Shown: in pieces, positions 1 through 7,795 of the stretch
How positions within the stretch are numbered: position 1 is the stretch's first letter
Layout: each line of letters starts with the position of its first letter
Source: Tannerellaceae bacterium
GTDB taxonomy: Bacteria > Bacteroidota > Bacteroidia > Bacteroidales > Tannerellaceae
Reading direction: 5' to 3'
NCBI GenBank assembly: GCA_031266215.1
Contig: JAISBL010000099.1
Span: 1 to 36,522 of the forward strand
Length of the DNA: 36,522 bases
Made by a program: the position numbers and the translations under genes
Notes under the pieces: generated by a model
Told to the model about the DNA's origin: nothing
The model's database searches: none
The model's input: only the letters and a program-made list of their open reading frames with translations

Positions 1-41
1 CGCTGGACATCCGTTAATTCCAATTGCTTTATTTTTCCCAT
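1..41 (-). CDS. 5' end of a leftward gene, possibly IS630-type transposase (partial)
   Basis: The minus strand from the ATG at 41-39 stays open to the window edge and encodes MGKIKQLELTDVQR. This short, basic start followed by an L-x-L-T-x-x-Q-R pattern resembles the N-terminus of IS630-family transposases of Bacteroidota, but fourteen residues cannot prove it. If right, an insertion sequence end lies in 42-230. I saw no clear terminal inverted repeat there. Confidence 0.35.
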   Translation of the reverse strand, partial: MGKIKQLELTDVQ

Positions 42-179
42 TACTAATCGTATTTACTGTAAGAGAACGCAAAAGGGAACTAAATGTTTTATGTAAATTA
101 ATTATGAACATCTACTTAAAATAGAATATGGCCACGTTTGCGGTTTTCATGCGTTTGCCATGCCTGTCAGTAAGAAGTA

Positions 180-211
180 ATTGATTTTGTAATATAAATA
201 GAGTACATTTG
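180..211 (+). promoter_or_regulatory. Promoter of tRNA-Arg
   Basis: ATTG (180-183) is followed after 20 bp by TACATTTG (204-211), matching the Bacteroidota -33/-7 consensus TTTG-N19-21-TAnnTTTG. It lies 21 bp before the tRNA. Confidence 0.7.
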
Positions 212-232
212 CGTCCACAAAATAAGAAAGAC

Positions 233-306
233 GGTCCGGTAGCTCAGTTGGATAGAGCAATAGCCTTCTAAGCTATCTGTCTTGGGTTCGAATCCCAACC
301 GGATCA
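233..306 (+). tRNA. tRNA-Arg (anticodon UCU)
   Basis: The acceptor stem GGTCCGG (233-239) pairs with CCGGATC (299-305), with one G-U pair, and A306 is the discriminator base. D-arm GCTC/GAGC, anticodon stem ATAGC/GCTAT with loop CTTCTAA (anticodon TCT), and T-arm TTGGG/CCCAA with loop TTCGAAT are all present. CCA is not encoded, as is usual in Bacteroidota. The anticodon reads AGA. Confidence 0.97.
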
Positions 307-329
307 CATAAGAAAAAAGTTTAATAATC

Positions 330-361
330 AGGCTGTTACATCACAAAGTAGCAGCCTTTTT
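330..361 (+). terminator. Terminator after tRNA-Arg
   Basis: AGGCTG (330-335) and CAGCCT (352-357) form the base of a hairpin, and TTAC/GTAG may extend it. A T5 run follows directly, 24 bp after the tRNA end. Confidence 0.75.
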
Positions 362-581
362 CATGCCCAAACGTATGTTTTATCCCAAATCGGTCATTAA
401 AACCGATTGTAAATTCATAAGTCGTTATTATTAAAGTAGTTTCATCCTAAATTCTCTAATGACGGTTATTCGAAAAATTCTACATTAACTTACTATATAT
501 TAAGTGTATATAGTATATTCGAATGTCCTCAGAACTCCCCTTGGCTTACATCCGCCACGCGTCAGGTTTGGATTTTAATAC

Positions 582-612
582 ATTGAAAAAGTTTCTTTTT
601 TGCTTAATTTTG
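582..612 (+). promoter_or_regulatory. Promoter of the RsmI-family methyltransferase operon
   Basis: ATTG (582-585), 19 bp, then TAATTTTG (605-612) fits the Bacteroidota consensus. Transcription would start near 618, which excludes a start codon at 600 and supports the ATG at 630. Confidence 0.7.
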
Positions 613-629
613 CGCCAAAATATAATTGT

Positions 630-1334
630 ATGACAGCCACTCTTTTTCTTATACCTGTTACGCTTGGGGATACGGAGCATCGAAGGTCGCTCCCGGATTA
701 TAACCGCGACATTATCCTTGGTATAAGGCACTTTGTTGTGGAAGATATACGGACGGCCCGGCGTTTCCTGAAGAAGGTGGAGCCTTCGATTGATATCGAA
801 AGCCTTACTTTTTACCCGTTGAACAAGCATACTCCGGCAGATGAGGCGGCGTCTTACCTCAGGCCCCTGGAAGCTGGCGATAATGTAGGGGTGATTTCTG
901 AATCCGGCTGCCCGGCAATAGCCGATCCGGGAGCCGACGTGGTCGCTATGGCGCAGAGGAAGGGGTATCCTGTCGTTCCACTCGTAGGGCCTTCGTCCAT
1001 ACTGCTGTCGCTTATGGCTTCGGGCTTCAACGGGCAGAACTTCTCCTTCAACGGCTATCTCCCAATCGATGCCGAAGAACGCACCGCTGCCATAAAAAGG
1101 ATGGAGAGCCGTGTATATACGGAGAATCAAACCCAGCTTTTCATTGAAACGCCTTACCGTAACAACAGGCTTGCAGAGGAACTGGTGCGTACATGTCGCC
1201 GGTCTACAATGCTTTGCATAGCCTCGGATATTACCTGCCCCGGCGAATTCATCCGCACCCTCCCGGTGAAGGAATGGGCCGGCAAAACGCCCGACCTCAA
1301 CAAGAGGCCGGCTATTTTTCTTATATATAAATAA
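630..1334 (+). CDS. RsmI-family (tetrapyrrole-methylase fold) SAM-dependent methyltransferase
   Basis: 234 residues from the ATG at 630. Visible motifs: an N-terminal LIPVTLGDTE strand-loop, a central VGVISESGCPAIADPG loop (the family's SAM-binding GTPGxxDPG-like segment), and LVGPSSILLSLMASGF with FSFNGYLP further on, which is the RsmI/YraL layout. RsmI 2'-O-methylates C1402 of 16S rRNA. The GxPGxSDPG element is degenerate here and the N-terminus lacks the usual GNLGD sequence, so this may be the divergent Bacteroidota paralogue rather than RsmI itself. The frame is also open from 600, but a good promoter ends at 612, so the shorter start is chosen. The acetyltransferase gene follows 14 bp downstream, so the two are probably co-transcribed. 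Confidence 0.85.
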   Translation: MTATLFLIPVTLGDTEHRRSLPDYNRDIILGIRHFVVEDIRTARRFLKKVEPSIDIESLTFYPLNKHTPADEAASYLRPLEAGDNVGVISESGCPAIADPGADVVAMAQRKGYPVVPLVGPSSILLSLMASGFNGQNFSFNGYLPIDAEERTAAIKRMESRVYTENQTQLFIETPYRNNRLAEELVRTCRRSTMLCIASDITCPGEFIRTLPVKEWAGKTPDLNKRPAIFLIYK

Positions 1335-1348
1335 ATGATATTATCCGT

Positions 1349-1936
1349 ATGACAACTTATCAGGCGCACGAAACAGCAGTTATCGATCCAGGGAGCATCA
1401 TCGGTAAAGGCACGCGCATATGGCATTTTTCTCACATCATGAGCGGCTGCACGTTAGGCGACAATTGCAATATAGGGCAGAACGTGGTGGTATCGCCGGG
1501 CGTAGTCCTGGGTAACGGGGTGAAGGTGCAGAACAATGTCTCGCTCTATACCGGTGTAACGTGCGAAGATGATGTGTTCCTCGGCCCCGGCTGCGTATTT
1601 ACCAACGTGAGCAACCCCCGCAGCGCCGTTGAGCGTAGGCATGCCTATGAGAAAACGCATGTCGGCAAAGGGGCCACAGTCGGAGCCAATGCCACCATTG
1701 TCTGTGGAAACACCATAGGCGCCTATGCATTCATAGGAGCAGGGGCTGTGGTTACCAAAGACGTTCTGCCATATGCGTTAGTTGTTGGGAATCCTTCCCG
1801 CCAGACAGGCTGGGTAGATGAATATGGTCATCGTCTGGAGTTTGATGCAGAAGGTAATGCTTCCTGTCATGAAAGCGGCGAACTTTATTGCTTGTCAGAT
1901 GGAAGAGTAAGGAAAATCGGGCCTGCCGGTCAGTAA
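1349..1936 (+). CDS. Left-handed beta-helix (hexapeptide) N-acetyltransferase, WbpD/WlbB-like
   Basis: 195 residues. Residues about 12-145 are hexapeptide repeats ([LIV]-G-x4), for example IGKGTRIWHFSHI, LGDNCNIGQNVVV, VGKGATVGANATIVCG and IGAYAFIGAGAVV, ending in the typical ALVVGNPSR segment. FTNVSNPRS matches the loop of UDP-2-acetamido-3-amino-2,3-dideoxyglucuronate N-acetyltransferases (WbpD/WlbB), which use acetyl-CoA to build acetamido sugars for O-antigen or glycoprotein glycans. The exact acceptor sugar cannot be told from the sequence. The C-terminal 45 residues (EYGHRLEFD... with two Cys) lie beyond the helix. No other sugar genes surround it, which is unusual for a WbpD homologue. 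Its stop overlaps the end of the convergent AraC gene by 7 bp. Confidence 0.85.
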   Translation: MTTYQAHETAVIDPGSIIGKGTRIWHFSHIMSGCTLGDNCNIGQNVVVSPGVVLGNGVKVQNNVSLYTGVTCEDDVFLGPGCVFTNVSNPRSAVERRHAYEKTHVGKGATVGANATIVCGNTIGAYAFIGAGAVVTKDVLPYALVVGNPSRQTGWVDEYGHRLEFDAEGNASCHESGELYCLSDGRVRKIGPAGQ

Positions 1937-2784
1937 GTTTCGGCAAGCAGTTGTTTTCTCAGTCTGGACGGGCTCTCTCCGAACTGCTTCTTGCAGTATG
2001 TTGTAAAGTGGGCGGGAGAACTGAATCCGTATTCCTTGATAATCGTACCGAAGGTGGTCTTTCCGTCTGCCAGACGTGTTCTTATATGGCGCGACTTCTG
2101 TTTCAGCATCCAGCTGTATGGGGAGTCTCCGAAATAATCGTTGAACTTCCTGTTGAAAGAGCGCACCGATATTTTGCACATATTCGCCAGTTCTTCCACT
2201 GTCTTTACCTCCTGGTAATGTTGCAGAACGAATGCCTTGAAGTCGATATTCTTGTTCAGCATCGGCGACAGGAAACGCGCCATTTCTTCTTTTGTGTAGA
2301 AAGCTCTCAGGATCAAAAACACTTCCTTTTGCTTGATTGCAAACAGGTGCTTGCACTGTATTTTATATTCCAGATAGAAAAGGACGCTTTCAAGTACCGA
2401 ACGCATCGGCTGACGAATTTCTATTTTGTTAAAGATGTTAGGTTTTTTTTCTCTTGTGTGCAGCGACTCCAGCGCCATCTGGTCGCATAAGGTAAATTGA
2501 TTGTCGAAGCTCAGAGATACATACCTGACATCGGTAATAGCCTCTGCGGTAACATCTGAATCCTGCGCTATGAAAATCATTTCATTATTCTGACACAGAT
2601 GGTTCCTGAACTCGTTACAAGACATCATTATCTCTCCTTCGAGCAAGAAAAAAAAGTAATTAAAATACTTATCGGTAGAGCGTAGCTTTTCACCTTCCTT
2701 CACTTCATGATAGCTGAAGCCAATATGAAAGTCGGAAACATAGTTTTTACATGAAAGATGTTCCTGGACATATAACAACTGCAT
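1930..2784 (-). CDS. AraC-family transcriptional regulator
   Basis: 284 residues. The C-terminal ~95 residues form the double helix-turn-helix AraC domain: VEELANMCKISVRSFNRKF is the first HTH, and FGTIIKEYGFSSPAHFTTYC followed by FGESPSRLRK is the second HTH with the family signature. The N-terminal ~180 residues, with FLLEGEIMMSCNE and NNEMIFIAQDSDV, resemble a cupin-like sensing domain, as in Bacteroidales AraC regulators; no ligand can be named. It is transcribed convergently to the acetyltransferase gene and divergently from pyrE, 340 bp away. No target operon is identifiable. Confidence 0.93.
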   Translation of the reverse strand: MQLLYVQEHLSCKNYVSDFHIGFSYHEVKEGEKLRSTDKYFNYFFFLLEGEIMMSCNEFRNHLCQNNEMIFIAQDSDVTAEAITDVRYVSLSFDNQFTLCDQMALESLHTREKKPNIFNKIEIRQPMRSVLESVLFYLEYKIQCKHLFAIKQKEVFLILRAFYTKEEMARFLSPMLNKNIDFKAFVLQHYQEVKTVEELANMCKISVRSFNRKFNDYFGDSPYSWMLKQKSRHIRTRLADGKTTFGTIIKEYGFSSPAHFTTYCKKQFGESPSRLRKQLLAETY

Positions 2785-3124
2785 AAGTAAATTGTTTGTT
2801 AAAGTTAATAATAGTGACCAAAAAGATATGGCTGTAAAGTTATAATCTTTTTTTATACGTTGATTTATTTGACCGCTTTTTGTATCGGTGCACTTCTTAT
2901 ATGGAAATTGTTGTTTGCATGTATGTTTATTAATATCCTTATAAACACAGGATTATCTGACAACCACAGGTTTCAGGTGGTTATTATTTATTTCCATTTG
3001 ATGTAACTGTCCGGCGATTCCATTTTGCCGGGATTCGTTTTTTCGATGTATATATTATGGGAATCATTCCGAATTATCTACTTTTGCCGCTCATGGTAGA
3101 AATAAACTGTTATTCCGCATACAT
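2785..3124. other. Divergent intergenic region between the AraC gene and pyrE
   Basis: No gene seen. It holds two modest dyads: AACCAC (2962-2967) with GTGGTT (2977-2982), and CCGGC (3011-3015) with GCCGG (3027-3031), the latter followed by a T-rich stretch. The pyrE promoter box is near the right end. I found no exact TAnnTTTG box for the AraC gene. Confidence 0.5.
3079..3086 (+). promoter_or_regulatory. Probable -7 box of the pyrE operon
   Basis: TACTTTTG lies 38 bp upstream of the pyrE ATG. No clear TTTG stands 19-21 bp upstream of it, so only the -7 element is called. Confidence 0.5.
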
Positions 3125-3763
3125 ATGAAAACATTAGAAAGATTAGTGGCCGAAAAACTTTTAAAAGTGAAGGCCGTCAAATTGCAACCCGCCAATCCCT
3201 TTACGTGGGCTTCCGGATGGAAATCGCCCATTTATTGCGACAACAGGAAAACGCTCTCTTACCCCGCCATCCGGAGTTTTATCAAACTGGAACTAGCCCG
3301 TATAATCAGCGAAAATTATGAAAACGCAGAAGCCATTGCCGGAGTTGCCACAGGAGCTATCGCCCAGGGAGCGCTCGTGGCTGATTTATTAGGACTGCCC
3401 TTTGTATATATCCGTACCGCACCAAAGGATCACGGTCTGGAAAATCTTATCGAAGGCGAACTTAAACCCGGATCGAAAGTAGTTATCATTGAAGACCTCG
3501 TCTCTACCGGAGGAAGCAGCCTAAAAGCCGTGGAGGCTGTGCGTAATTTCGGATGCGACGTCGTCGGGATGGCCGCTATTTTCACGCACGGCTTTCCCGT
3601 TGCCGAAGAAAAGTTTAAGGAAGCGAATGTAAAGATCATAACCCTTAGCAATTACGACGCAGTGATTGAAGAAGCTGTGCGTACCAGCTATATCAGTAAA
3701 TCCGAAATAGCTACTCTGCATGAATGGAGAAAAGACCCTGCCAACTGGAATCATAACTTATAA
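3125..3763 (+). CDS. pyrE: Orotate phosphoribosyltransferase
   Basis: 212 residues, the usual length. It converts orotate and PRPP to orotidine 5'-monophosphate in pyrimidine synthesis, in the cytosol. The PRPP-binding motif VVIIEDLVSTGGS is at residues 119-131. The flexible-loop segment RTAPKDHGLENLIEG (97-111) and the N-terminal SGWKSPIYCDNR (30-41) are typical of bacterial PyrE dimers. It is first in a compact rightward operon, and the SRPBCC gene starts 20 bp downstream. Operon partners are a lipid-binding-fold protein and argH; joining a pyrimidine and an arginine gene is reasonable because both pathways draw on carbamoyl phosphate, though this is inference. Confidence 0.97.
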   Translation: MKTLERLVAEKLLKVKAVKLQPANPFTWASGWKSPIYCDNRKTLSYPAIRSFIKLELARIISENYENAEAIAGVATGAIAQGALVADLLGLPFVYIRTAPKDHGLENLIEGELKPGSKVVIIEDLVSTGGSSLKAVEAVRNFGCDVVGMAAIFTHGFPVAEEKFKEANVKIITLSNYDAVIEEAVRTSYISKSEIATLHEWRKDPANWNHNL

Positions 3764-3782
3764 GTAAGTCCCCTCTCTTTGT

Positions 3783-4196
3783 ATGATGACAGAATTTGTA
3801 AGCGATATAAAAACCATACCGTTCAATGATGACCGGATATTTAAAGTGCTGTCCGACCTCTCCAACCTGGAAAGGGTGAGAGATTCTATTCCGGGAAACA
3901 AGATAAAAGACTTTTCGTTTGACAGCGACTCATGCAGTTTCTCCGTTGACCCGGTCGGGAAGGTACGGTTTAATATCGTGGAGCGCGAGCCTAACAAGAC
4001 CATTAAACTTGCGGCGACCGACTCTCCGGTTCCCCTCAATATATGGATACAACTCAAACAGGTGGCCGAAGATGACACCCGCATGAAGCTGACTGTACGC
4101 ACCGAACTGAATCCCTTCCTCAAACCAATGGTGTCAAAACCCCTGCAGGAAGCTGTAGACAGAATATCAACCTTACTGGCCTCTTTCCCTTATTAA
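3783..4196 (+). CDS. SRPBCC (START-like) family protein
   Basis: 137 residues. The fold pattern fits a polyketide cyclase/START-like helix-grip protein: an N-terminal FVSDIKTIPFNDDRIFKVLSD (strand then helix), central strands SCSFSVDPVGKVRFNIVE and KTIKLAA, and a long C-terminal helix after FLKPMVSKPLQEAVDRI. Such proteins bind hydrophobic ligands in a cavity, but no substrate can be inferred. Two ATGs are adjacent (3783, 3786). It sits between pyrE and argH, 11 bp before argH, so co-transcription is likely. Homologous three-gene runs are common in Bacteroidales from general knowledge. Confidence 0.88.
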   Translation: MMTEFVSDIKTIPFNDDRIFKVLSDLSNLERVRDSIPGNKIKDFSFDSDSCSFSVDPVGKVRFNIVEREPNKTIKLAATDSPVPLNIWIQLKQVAEDDTRMKLTVRTELNPFLKPMVSKPLQEAVDRISTLLASFPY

Positions 4197-4207
4197 CATA
4201 ATCGCAG

Positions 4208-5557
4208 ATGAATCAGAAGCTCTGGGAGAAAAACACTTGTACAGACAGGGAAGTAGAAGTCTTCACCATAGGTAAAGACCGGGAGATGGACATGTACCTT
4301 GCCCCTTACGATGTGATGGGTTCGATGGCGCATATAATTATGCTCGAAAGCATAGGCCTGCTAACCCGCGACGAGTTGGACGTACTGCTGGCCGAGCTGA
4401 AAAATATCTATACCATTGCCCGTGCAGGTGGATTTGTGATAGAAGACGGGGTGGAAGACGTACATTCACAGGTAGAGCTGATGCTTACCCGCAGCCTGGG
4501 CGATACGGGAAAGAAAATTCACAGCGGGCGTTCGCGCAACGATCAGGTCCTCTTAGATTTGAAATTATTCACCCGCGCCCGCATAAGAGAAGTCGTACAG
4601 AGCGTTTCCATGCTGTTTGATGTGCTGATAAGCCAGAGCAATCGTTATAAGGACGTCTTACTGCCCGGATACACTCATCTGCAGGTAGCTATGCCTTCGT
4701 CTTTCGGACTATGGTTTGGCGCATACGCAGAAAGTCTGGTTGACGATCTGGCTCTCCTGCAGGCTGCTTACCGGATATGCAACCGCAATCCGTTAGGTTC
4801 GGCCGCCGGTTACGGCTCTTCTTTCCCATTGAACCGCCGTATGACTACCGAACTTTTAGGCTTTGACTCTATGAACTACAATGTGGTCTACGCCCAGATG
4901 GGACGAGGTAAAATGGAACGTACCGTGAGCTTTGCCCTAGCAGGAATTGCCGCCACACTGGCGCGCCTGTCTTTCGATGCCTGCCTGTTCAGCAGTCAGA
5001 ATTTCGGCTTTATCAGACTGCCCGACAGGTATACCACCGGCTCCAGCATAATGCCGCACAAAAAAAACCCTGACGTCTTTGAACTTACGCGGGCAAAATG
5101 CAATAAGATACAGGGCCTGCCCCAGCAAATCACTTTAATAAGCAATAACCTGCCGTCGGGCTACTTCCGTGATCTGCAGATTATGAAAGAAGTCTTTCTG
5201 CCTTCTTTCGACGAGTTGGAAGATTGCCTTCACATGGCGACGCTTATGCTGAAAGAAACGGAAGTGAACAAATCTATTCTGGATGATAAAAAATACGACC
5301 CTATCTTTAGTGTGGAAGAAGTCAACCGCTTAGTCCTCGCAGGCCTTCCCTTCCGCGACGCCTATAAAAAGGTTGGACTTGGGATCGAATCCGGCGACTT
5401 TATTCCCTCCTGTAAGGAAATTCATCATACACACGAAGGAAGCACAGGAAATTTATGCAACGATGACATAGTATCGATGATGCAGCATGCCATAACAGGC
5501 TTCGATTTCGAAAAATCAATGGAAGCGGAGCGCAAACTGACCGGAATGTCTTTATGA
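4208..5557 (+). CDS. argH: Argininosuccinate lyase
   Basis: 449 residues, the normal family length. It cleaves argininosuccinate to arginine and fumarate, the last step of arginine synthesis. The fumarase/aspartase-superfamily signature GSSIMPHKKNPD (278-289) carries the catalytic serine loop. SGRSRNDQ (106-113) and GYTHLQ (154-159, with the conserved His) complete the active site, which forms between subunits of the homotetramer. The stop codon overlaps the start of the Rieske-like gene (ATGA at 5554-5557), indicating translational coupling. It belongs to the pyrE operon. Confidence 0.97.
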   Translation: MNQKLWEKNTCTDREVEVFTIGKDREMDMYLAPYDVMGSMAHIIMLESIGLLTRDELDVLLAELKNIYTIARAGGFVIEDGVEDVHSQVELMLTRSLGDTGKKIHSGRSRNDQVLLDLKLFTRARIREVVQSVSMLFDVLISQSNRYKDVLLPGYTHLQVAMPSSFGLWFGAYAESLVDDLALLQAAYRICNRNPLGSAAGYGSSFPLNRRMTTELLGFDSMNYNVVYAQMGRGKMERTVSFALAGIAATLARLSFDACLFSSQNFGFIRLPDRYTTGSSIMPHKKNPDVFELTRAKCNKIQGLPQQITLISNNLPSGYFRDLQIMKEVFLPSFDELEDCLHMATLMLKETEVNKSILDDKKYDPIFSVEEVNRLVLAGLPFRDAYKKVGLGIESGDFIPSCKEIHHTHEGSTGNLCNDDIVSMMQHAITGFDFEKSMEAERKLTGMSL

Positions 5558-5994
5558 AACGTATATTTTTATGTCTGCTGGCACTCATAGGAAGCTCCTG
5601 TGAGAAAGCTTTTATATCAAGTATACCCAATTACCCCGTCTACTTAGAGTTGGATCTGGCTTTTGAAGATAACGTACTGGTTCCTGTGCTGGCCTATAAA
5701 ATATATACGCCTCAAAATGTCAACCAGGCCATTGAAAAGACAGGATTTGGAGGCGTATTGATCTTTCATGGTATTAACGCCTATCACGCTTTTGATGCTG
5801 CCTGTCCGCACGAAGCCAGTCGCACGGTGACAGTCGGTGTAGACGACGACCATCTTTATGCAGTCTGTCCCAGGTGCCAGACAAAATACGACCTTACTTC
5901 AGGAGTCGCCAACCCTGTAAGTGGCCCAGGCCGGGAACAGCTAAAGCCTTACCGTGTATGGGGTAGCGACAGCAAAATATATGTAGGGAACTGA
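5554..5994 (+). CDS. Rieske-like [2Fe-2S] lipoprotein with an altered ligand set
   Basis: 146 residues. An N-terminal lipoprotein signal (IFLCLLALIGSSC, lipobox Cys16) predicts an acylated envelope protein. The C-terminal half resembles a Rieske domain: C84-P-H86 forms the first ligand loop and C105-P-R-C108 the second, followed by YDLTSGVANPVSGPG, which matches the usual second-loop Gly/Pro stretch. Canonical Rieske centres use C-x-H and C-x2-H; here the last ligand position is Cys. Such a 3Cys:1His set could bind a cluster of different potential, or zinc. Start overlaps the argH stop by 4 bp. A redox partner is not evident nearby. Confidence 0.8.
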   Translation: MKRIFLCLLALIGSSCEKAFISSIPNYPVYLELDLAFEDNVLVPVLAYKIYTPQNVNQAIEKTGFGGVLIFHGINAYHAFDAACPHEASRTVTVGVDDDHLYAVCPRCQTKYDLTSGVANPVSGPGREQLKPYRVWGSDSKIYVGN

Positions 5995-6003
5995 TAACTA
6001 TCT

Positions 6004-6020
6004 TTATTCTAGGAGAATAA
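6004..6020. terminator. Perfect hairpin between convergent genes
   Basis: TTATTCT (6004-6010) and AGAATAA (6014-6020) form a perfect 7-bp stem with a 3-nt loop, between the ends of the Rieske-like gene and gdhA. It could terminate both strands, but no strong T run follows on either side. Confidence 0.4.
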
Positions 6021-6044
6021 CCTCTGTGTGTTAGGTCAACCGAT

Positions 6045-7379
6045 TCAGAGTATCCCCTGGGCCATCATGGCTCTTGCGACTTTCATAAAACCGGCGATAT
6101 TAGCTCCTTTAACATAGTTTACGCACCCGTTGGGGAGAGTTCCATATTTCATGCATTGCTCATGGATGGATTTCATTATGACCTGCAGCTTTTCATCAAC
6201 CTCCGCCGCTGTCCAGCTCAGCTTCATAGCATTCTGGCTCATCTCAAGTCCCGAAACTGATGCGCCCCCGGCATTGGCAGCCTTGCCCGGAGCATACAGT
6301 ATGCCTGCTTCATGAAAGGCATCGACCGCTTCCGGCGTCGAGGGCATGCTTGCGCCTTCCGAGACGGCGAAACATCCATTTGCCAGTAACGTTCTGGCAT
6401 CCTTGCCGGTTAGTTCGTTTTGCGTAGCGCTTGGCATAGCGATGTCACACTTCTCATACCAGGGACGTGCGCCTTCTACGTATTTGCAGCCATATTGCTC
6501 GGCATATTCGCGTATACGCCCACGGTATAGATTTTTCAACTCAGCAATAAACTCCAGCTTCTCCGCATCAATACCTTTCGGGTCATAGATATAACCGCCT
6601 GAATCAGACATTGTAACCACCCTGGCTCCAAGACTGTTTAGTTTTTCTACCGTGTATTGGGCCACATTGCCCGAACCTGAAACGGCAACCACTTTGTCTT
6701 TAATGCCGATGCCGCGTGTCACCAACATCTCCTGAAGGAAATAGACGTTACCGTATCCCGTAGCTTCAGGACGGATCAGCGAGCCGCCGAACTCAACTCC
6801 TTTGCCCGTAAACACGCCCGTGTTTTCCCGTGCCAGTTTCTTATACATACCGTACATATAAGCAATCTCACGTCCTCCAACACCTATATCACCTGCCGGC
6901 ACATCCGTGTCAGGGCCTATATGGCGCCATAGTTCAGTAATAAAAGCCTGGCAGAAGCGCATTATTTCGGCATTGGACTTTCCTTTAGGATTAAAATCGG
7001 ATCCACCGTTAGCGCCTCCCATAGGCAGCGTTGTAAGCGAGTTTTTAAAGGTTTGTTCAAAAGCAAGGAATTTAAGTATAGACAGGTTCACGGAAGCATG
7101 AAAGCGTATCCCGCCCTTATATGGCCCCAAAACATTATTGTGTTGCACACGGTATCCCATATTTGTATGCACCCGCCCGGCATCGTCCGCCCATGTAACC
7201 CGAAAGGATACAATCCGGTCAGGAATACAAAGACGTTCTATCAGATTGTTTGTTTCAAATTCCGGATGCTGGTTATACACCTCTTCAATAGAAGATACCA
7301 CCTCATCTACTGCCTGATAATATTCAGGTTCGTTAGGAAATCTCCTTTTAAGATCCTCTAAAACTTCGTTTACTTTCAT
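6045..7379 (-). CDS. gdhA: NADP-type glutamate dehydrogenase, active-site Lys replaced by Asn
   Basis: 444 residues from the ATG at 7379-7377 (MKVNEVLEDL). The frame extends to 7412, but the extra residues read into the leader and the promoter ends just upstream. The hexameric GDH family interconverts 2-oxoglutarate plus ammonia with glutamate. Present: YKGGIRFH (87-94, substrate Lys88), FEQTFKN with Lys112, PAGDIGVGG with the catalytic Asp, and a nucleotide-binding GSGNVA segment. The active-site signature reads LPMGGANGGSDFNP: position 124 is Asn (codon AAC) where the family has the catalytic Lys. Apart from that the gene is intact and full length. A consensus promoter lies 50 bp upstream. 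Either this copy is inactive or altered, or the base is an error. Confidence 0.95.
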   Translation of the reverse strand: MKVNEVLEDLKRRFPNEPEYYQAVDEVVSSIEEVYNQHPEFETNNLIERLCIPDRIVSFRVTWADDAGRVHTNMGYRVQHNNVLGPYKGGIRFHASVNLSILKFLAFEQTFKNSLTTLPMGGANGGSDFNPKGKSNAEIMRFCQAFITELWRHIGPDTDVPAGDIGVGGREIAYMYGMYKKLARENTGVFTGKGVEFGGSLIRPEATGYGNVYFLQEMLVTRGIGIKDKVVAVSGSGNVAQYTVEKLNSLGARVVTMSDSGGYIYDPKGIDAEKLEFIAELKNLYRGRIREYAEQYGCKYVEGARPWYEKCDIAMPSATQNELTGKDARTLLANGCFAVSEGASMPSTPEAVDAFHEAGILYAPGKAANAGGASVSGLEMSQNAMKLSWTAAEVDEKLQVIMKSIHEQCMKYGTLPNGCVNYVKGANIAGFMKVARAMMAQGIL

Positions 7380-7429
7380 AATAATTAAATGTATTAAGAA
7401 TATTGCGCACAAAAAACATTATTCCCGCG

Positions 7430-7460
7430 CAAAGGTAGGTTAAATTCCAAGCTCTACAAT
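7430..7460 (-). promoter_or_regulatory. Promoter of gdhA
   Basis: Read on the minus strand: ATTG (7460-7457), 19 bp, then TACCTTTG (7437-7430). This is a full match to the Bacteroidota -33/-7 pattern, 51 bp before the chosen ATG. Confidence 0.75.
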
Positions 7461-7605
7461 AGGAAAAACAAATTTGGTTTTGCTGAGAAACAAGGATATA
7501 GAAGTACATTTTTCATACCCGCAGGTGCTGCGGTTTGTTAATGTTACATCTGATAACCTGTGAATATTGCCGGAAAAAGACATTGAATCTACAGCATTGG
7601 AAATA

Positions 7606-7637
7606 TTTGGCAATATCAGATAGATTGTTTAGTTTTG
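7606..7637 (+). promoter_or_regulatory. Promoter of tRNA-Leu
   Basis: TTTG (7606-7609), 20 bp, TAGTTTTG (7630-7637): a perfect consensus promoter 23 bp before the tRNA. It lies outside the inserted element, so insertion leaves tRNA transcription start unchanged. Confidence 0.78.
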
Positions 7638-7660
7638 CTCGTCTTTCAAAAAAAAATTAT

Positions 7661-7744
7661 GCTCGAATGGTGGAATGGTAGACACGAAGGACTTAAAATC
7701 CTTTGGCTATTGCGGCTGTGCGGGTTCGAGTCCCGCTTCGAGTA
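7661..7744 (+). tRNA. tRNA-Leu (anticodon UAA), integration target
   Basis: Acceptor GCTCGAA (7661-7667) pairs with TTCGAGT (7737-7743, G-U at the first pair), and A7744 is the discriminator. The anticodon stem AAGGA/TCCTT holds loop CTTAAAA (TAA). A long variable arm (GGCTATTGCGGCTGT) marks a class II tRNA, and the T-arm is GCGGG/CCCGC with loop TTCGAGT. CCA is not encoded. Its last 14 bases plus C7745 form the left copy of the 15-bp repeat flanking the element, so the gene is rebuilt intact by the insertion. Confidence 0.96.
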
Positions 7745-7745
7745 C
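7731..7745 (+). repeat. Left attachment-site core repeat
   Basis: TCCCGCTTCGAGTAC, identical to 16554-16568. It spans the 3' half of the T-arm and acceptor of tRNA-Leu, a classic tyrosine-integrase target. Confidence 0.92.
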
Positions 7746-7752
7746 TTTGCAG

Positions 7753-7795
7753 AACCCCAATTATCTGATTAATAGATAGTTGAGGTTTTTGTTTT
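7753..7795 (+). terminator. tRNA-Leu terminator supplied by the element
   Basis: AACCCCAA and TTGAGGTT form the base (one mismatch), and TATCT/AGATA extend the hairpin; TTTTTGTTTT follows. It lies inside the element, replacing the terminator now displaced to 16570. Confidence 0.7.

Larger units (their letters stand above)
307..629. other. Intergenic region between tRNA-Arg and the methyltransferase gene
   Basis: No gene is supported here. It holds the tRNA terminator, a perfect AT-rich 9-bp inverted repeat (TACTATATA at 491-499 and TATATAGTA at 507-515, 7-nt spacer) and the next gene's promoter. The inverted repeat could be an operator or a chance AT-rich palindrome. Confidence 0.6.

Noticed and set aside
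1888-2490. 200-codon plus-strand frame
   Set aside because: Antisense to the AraC gene, with Cys/His/Phe-rich nonsense composition.
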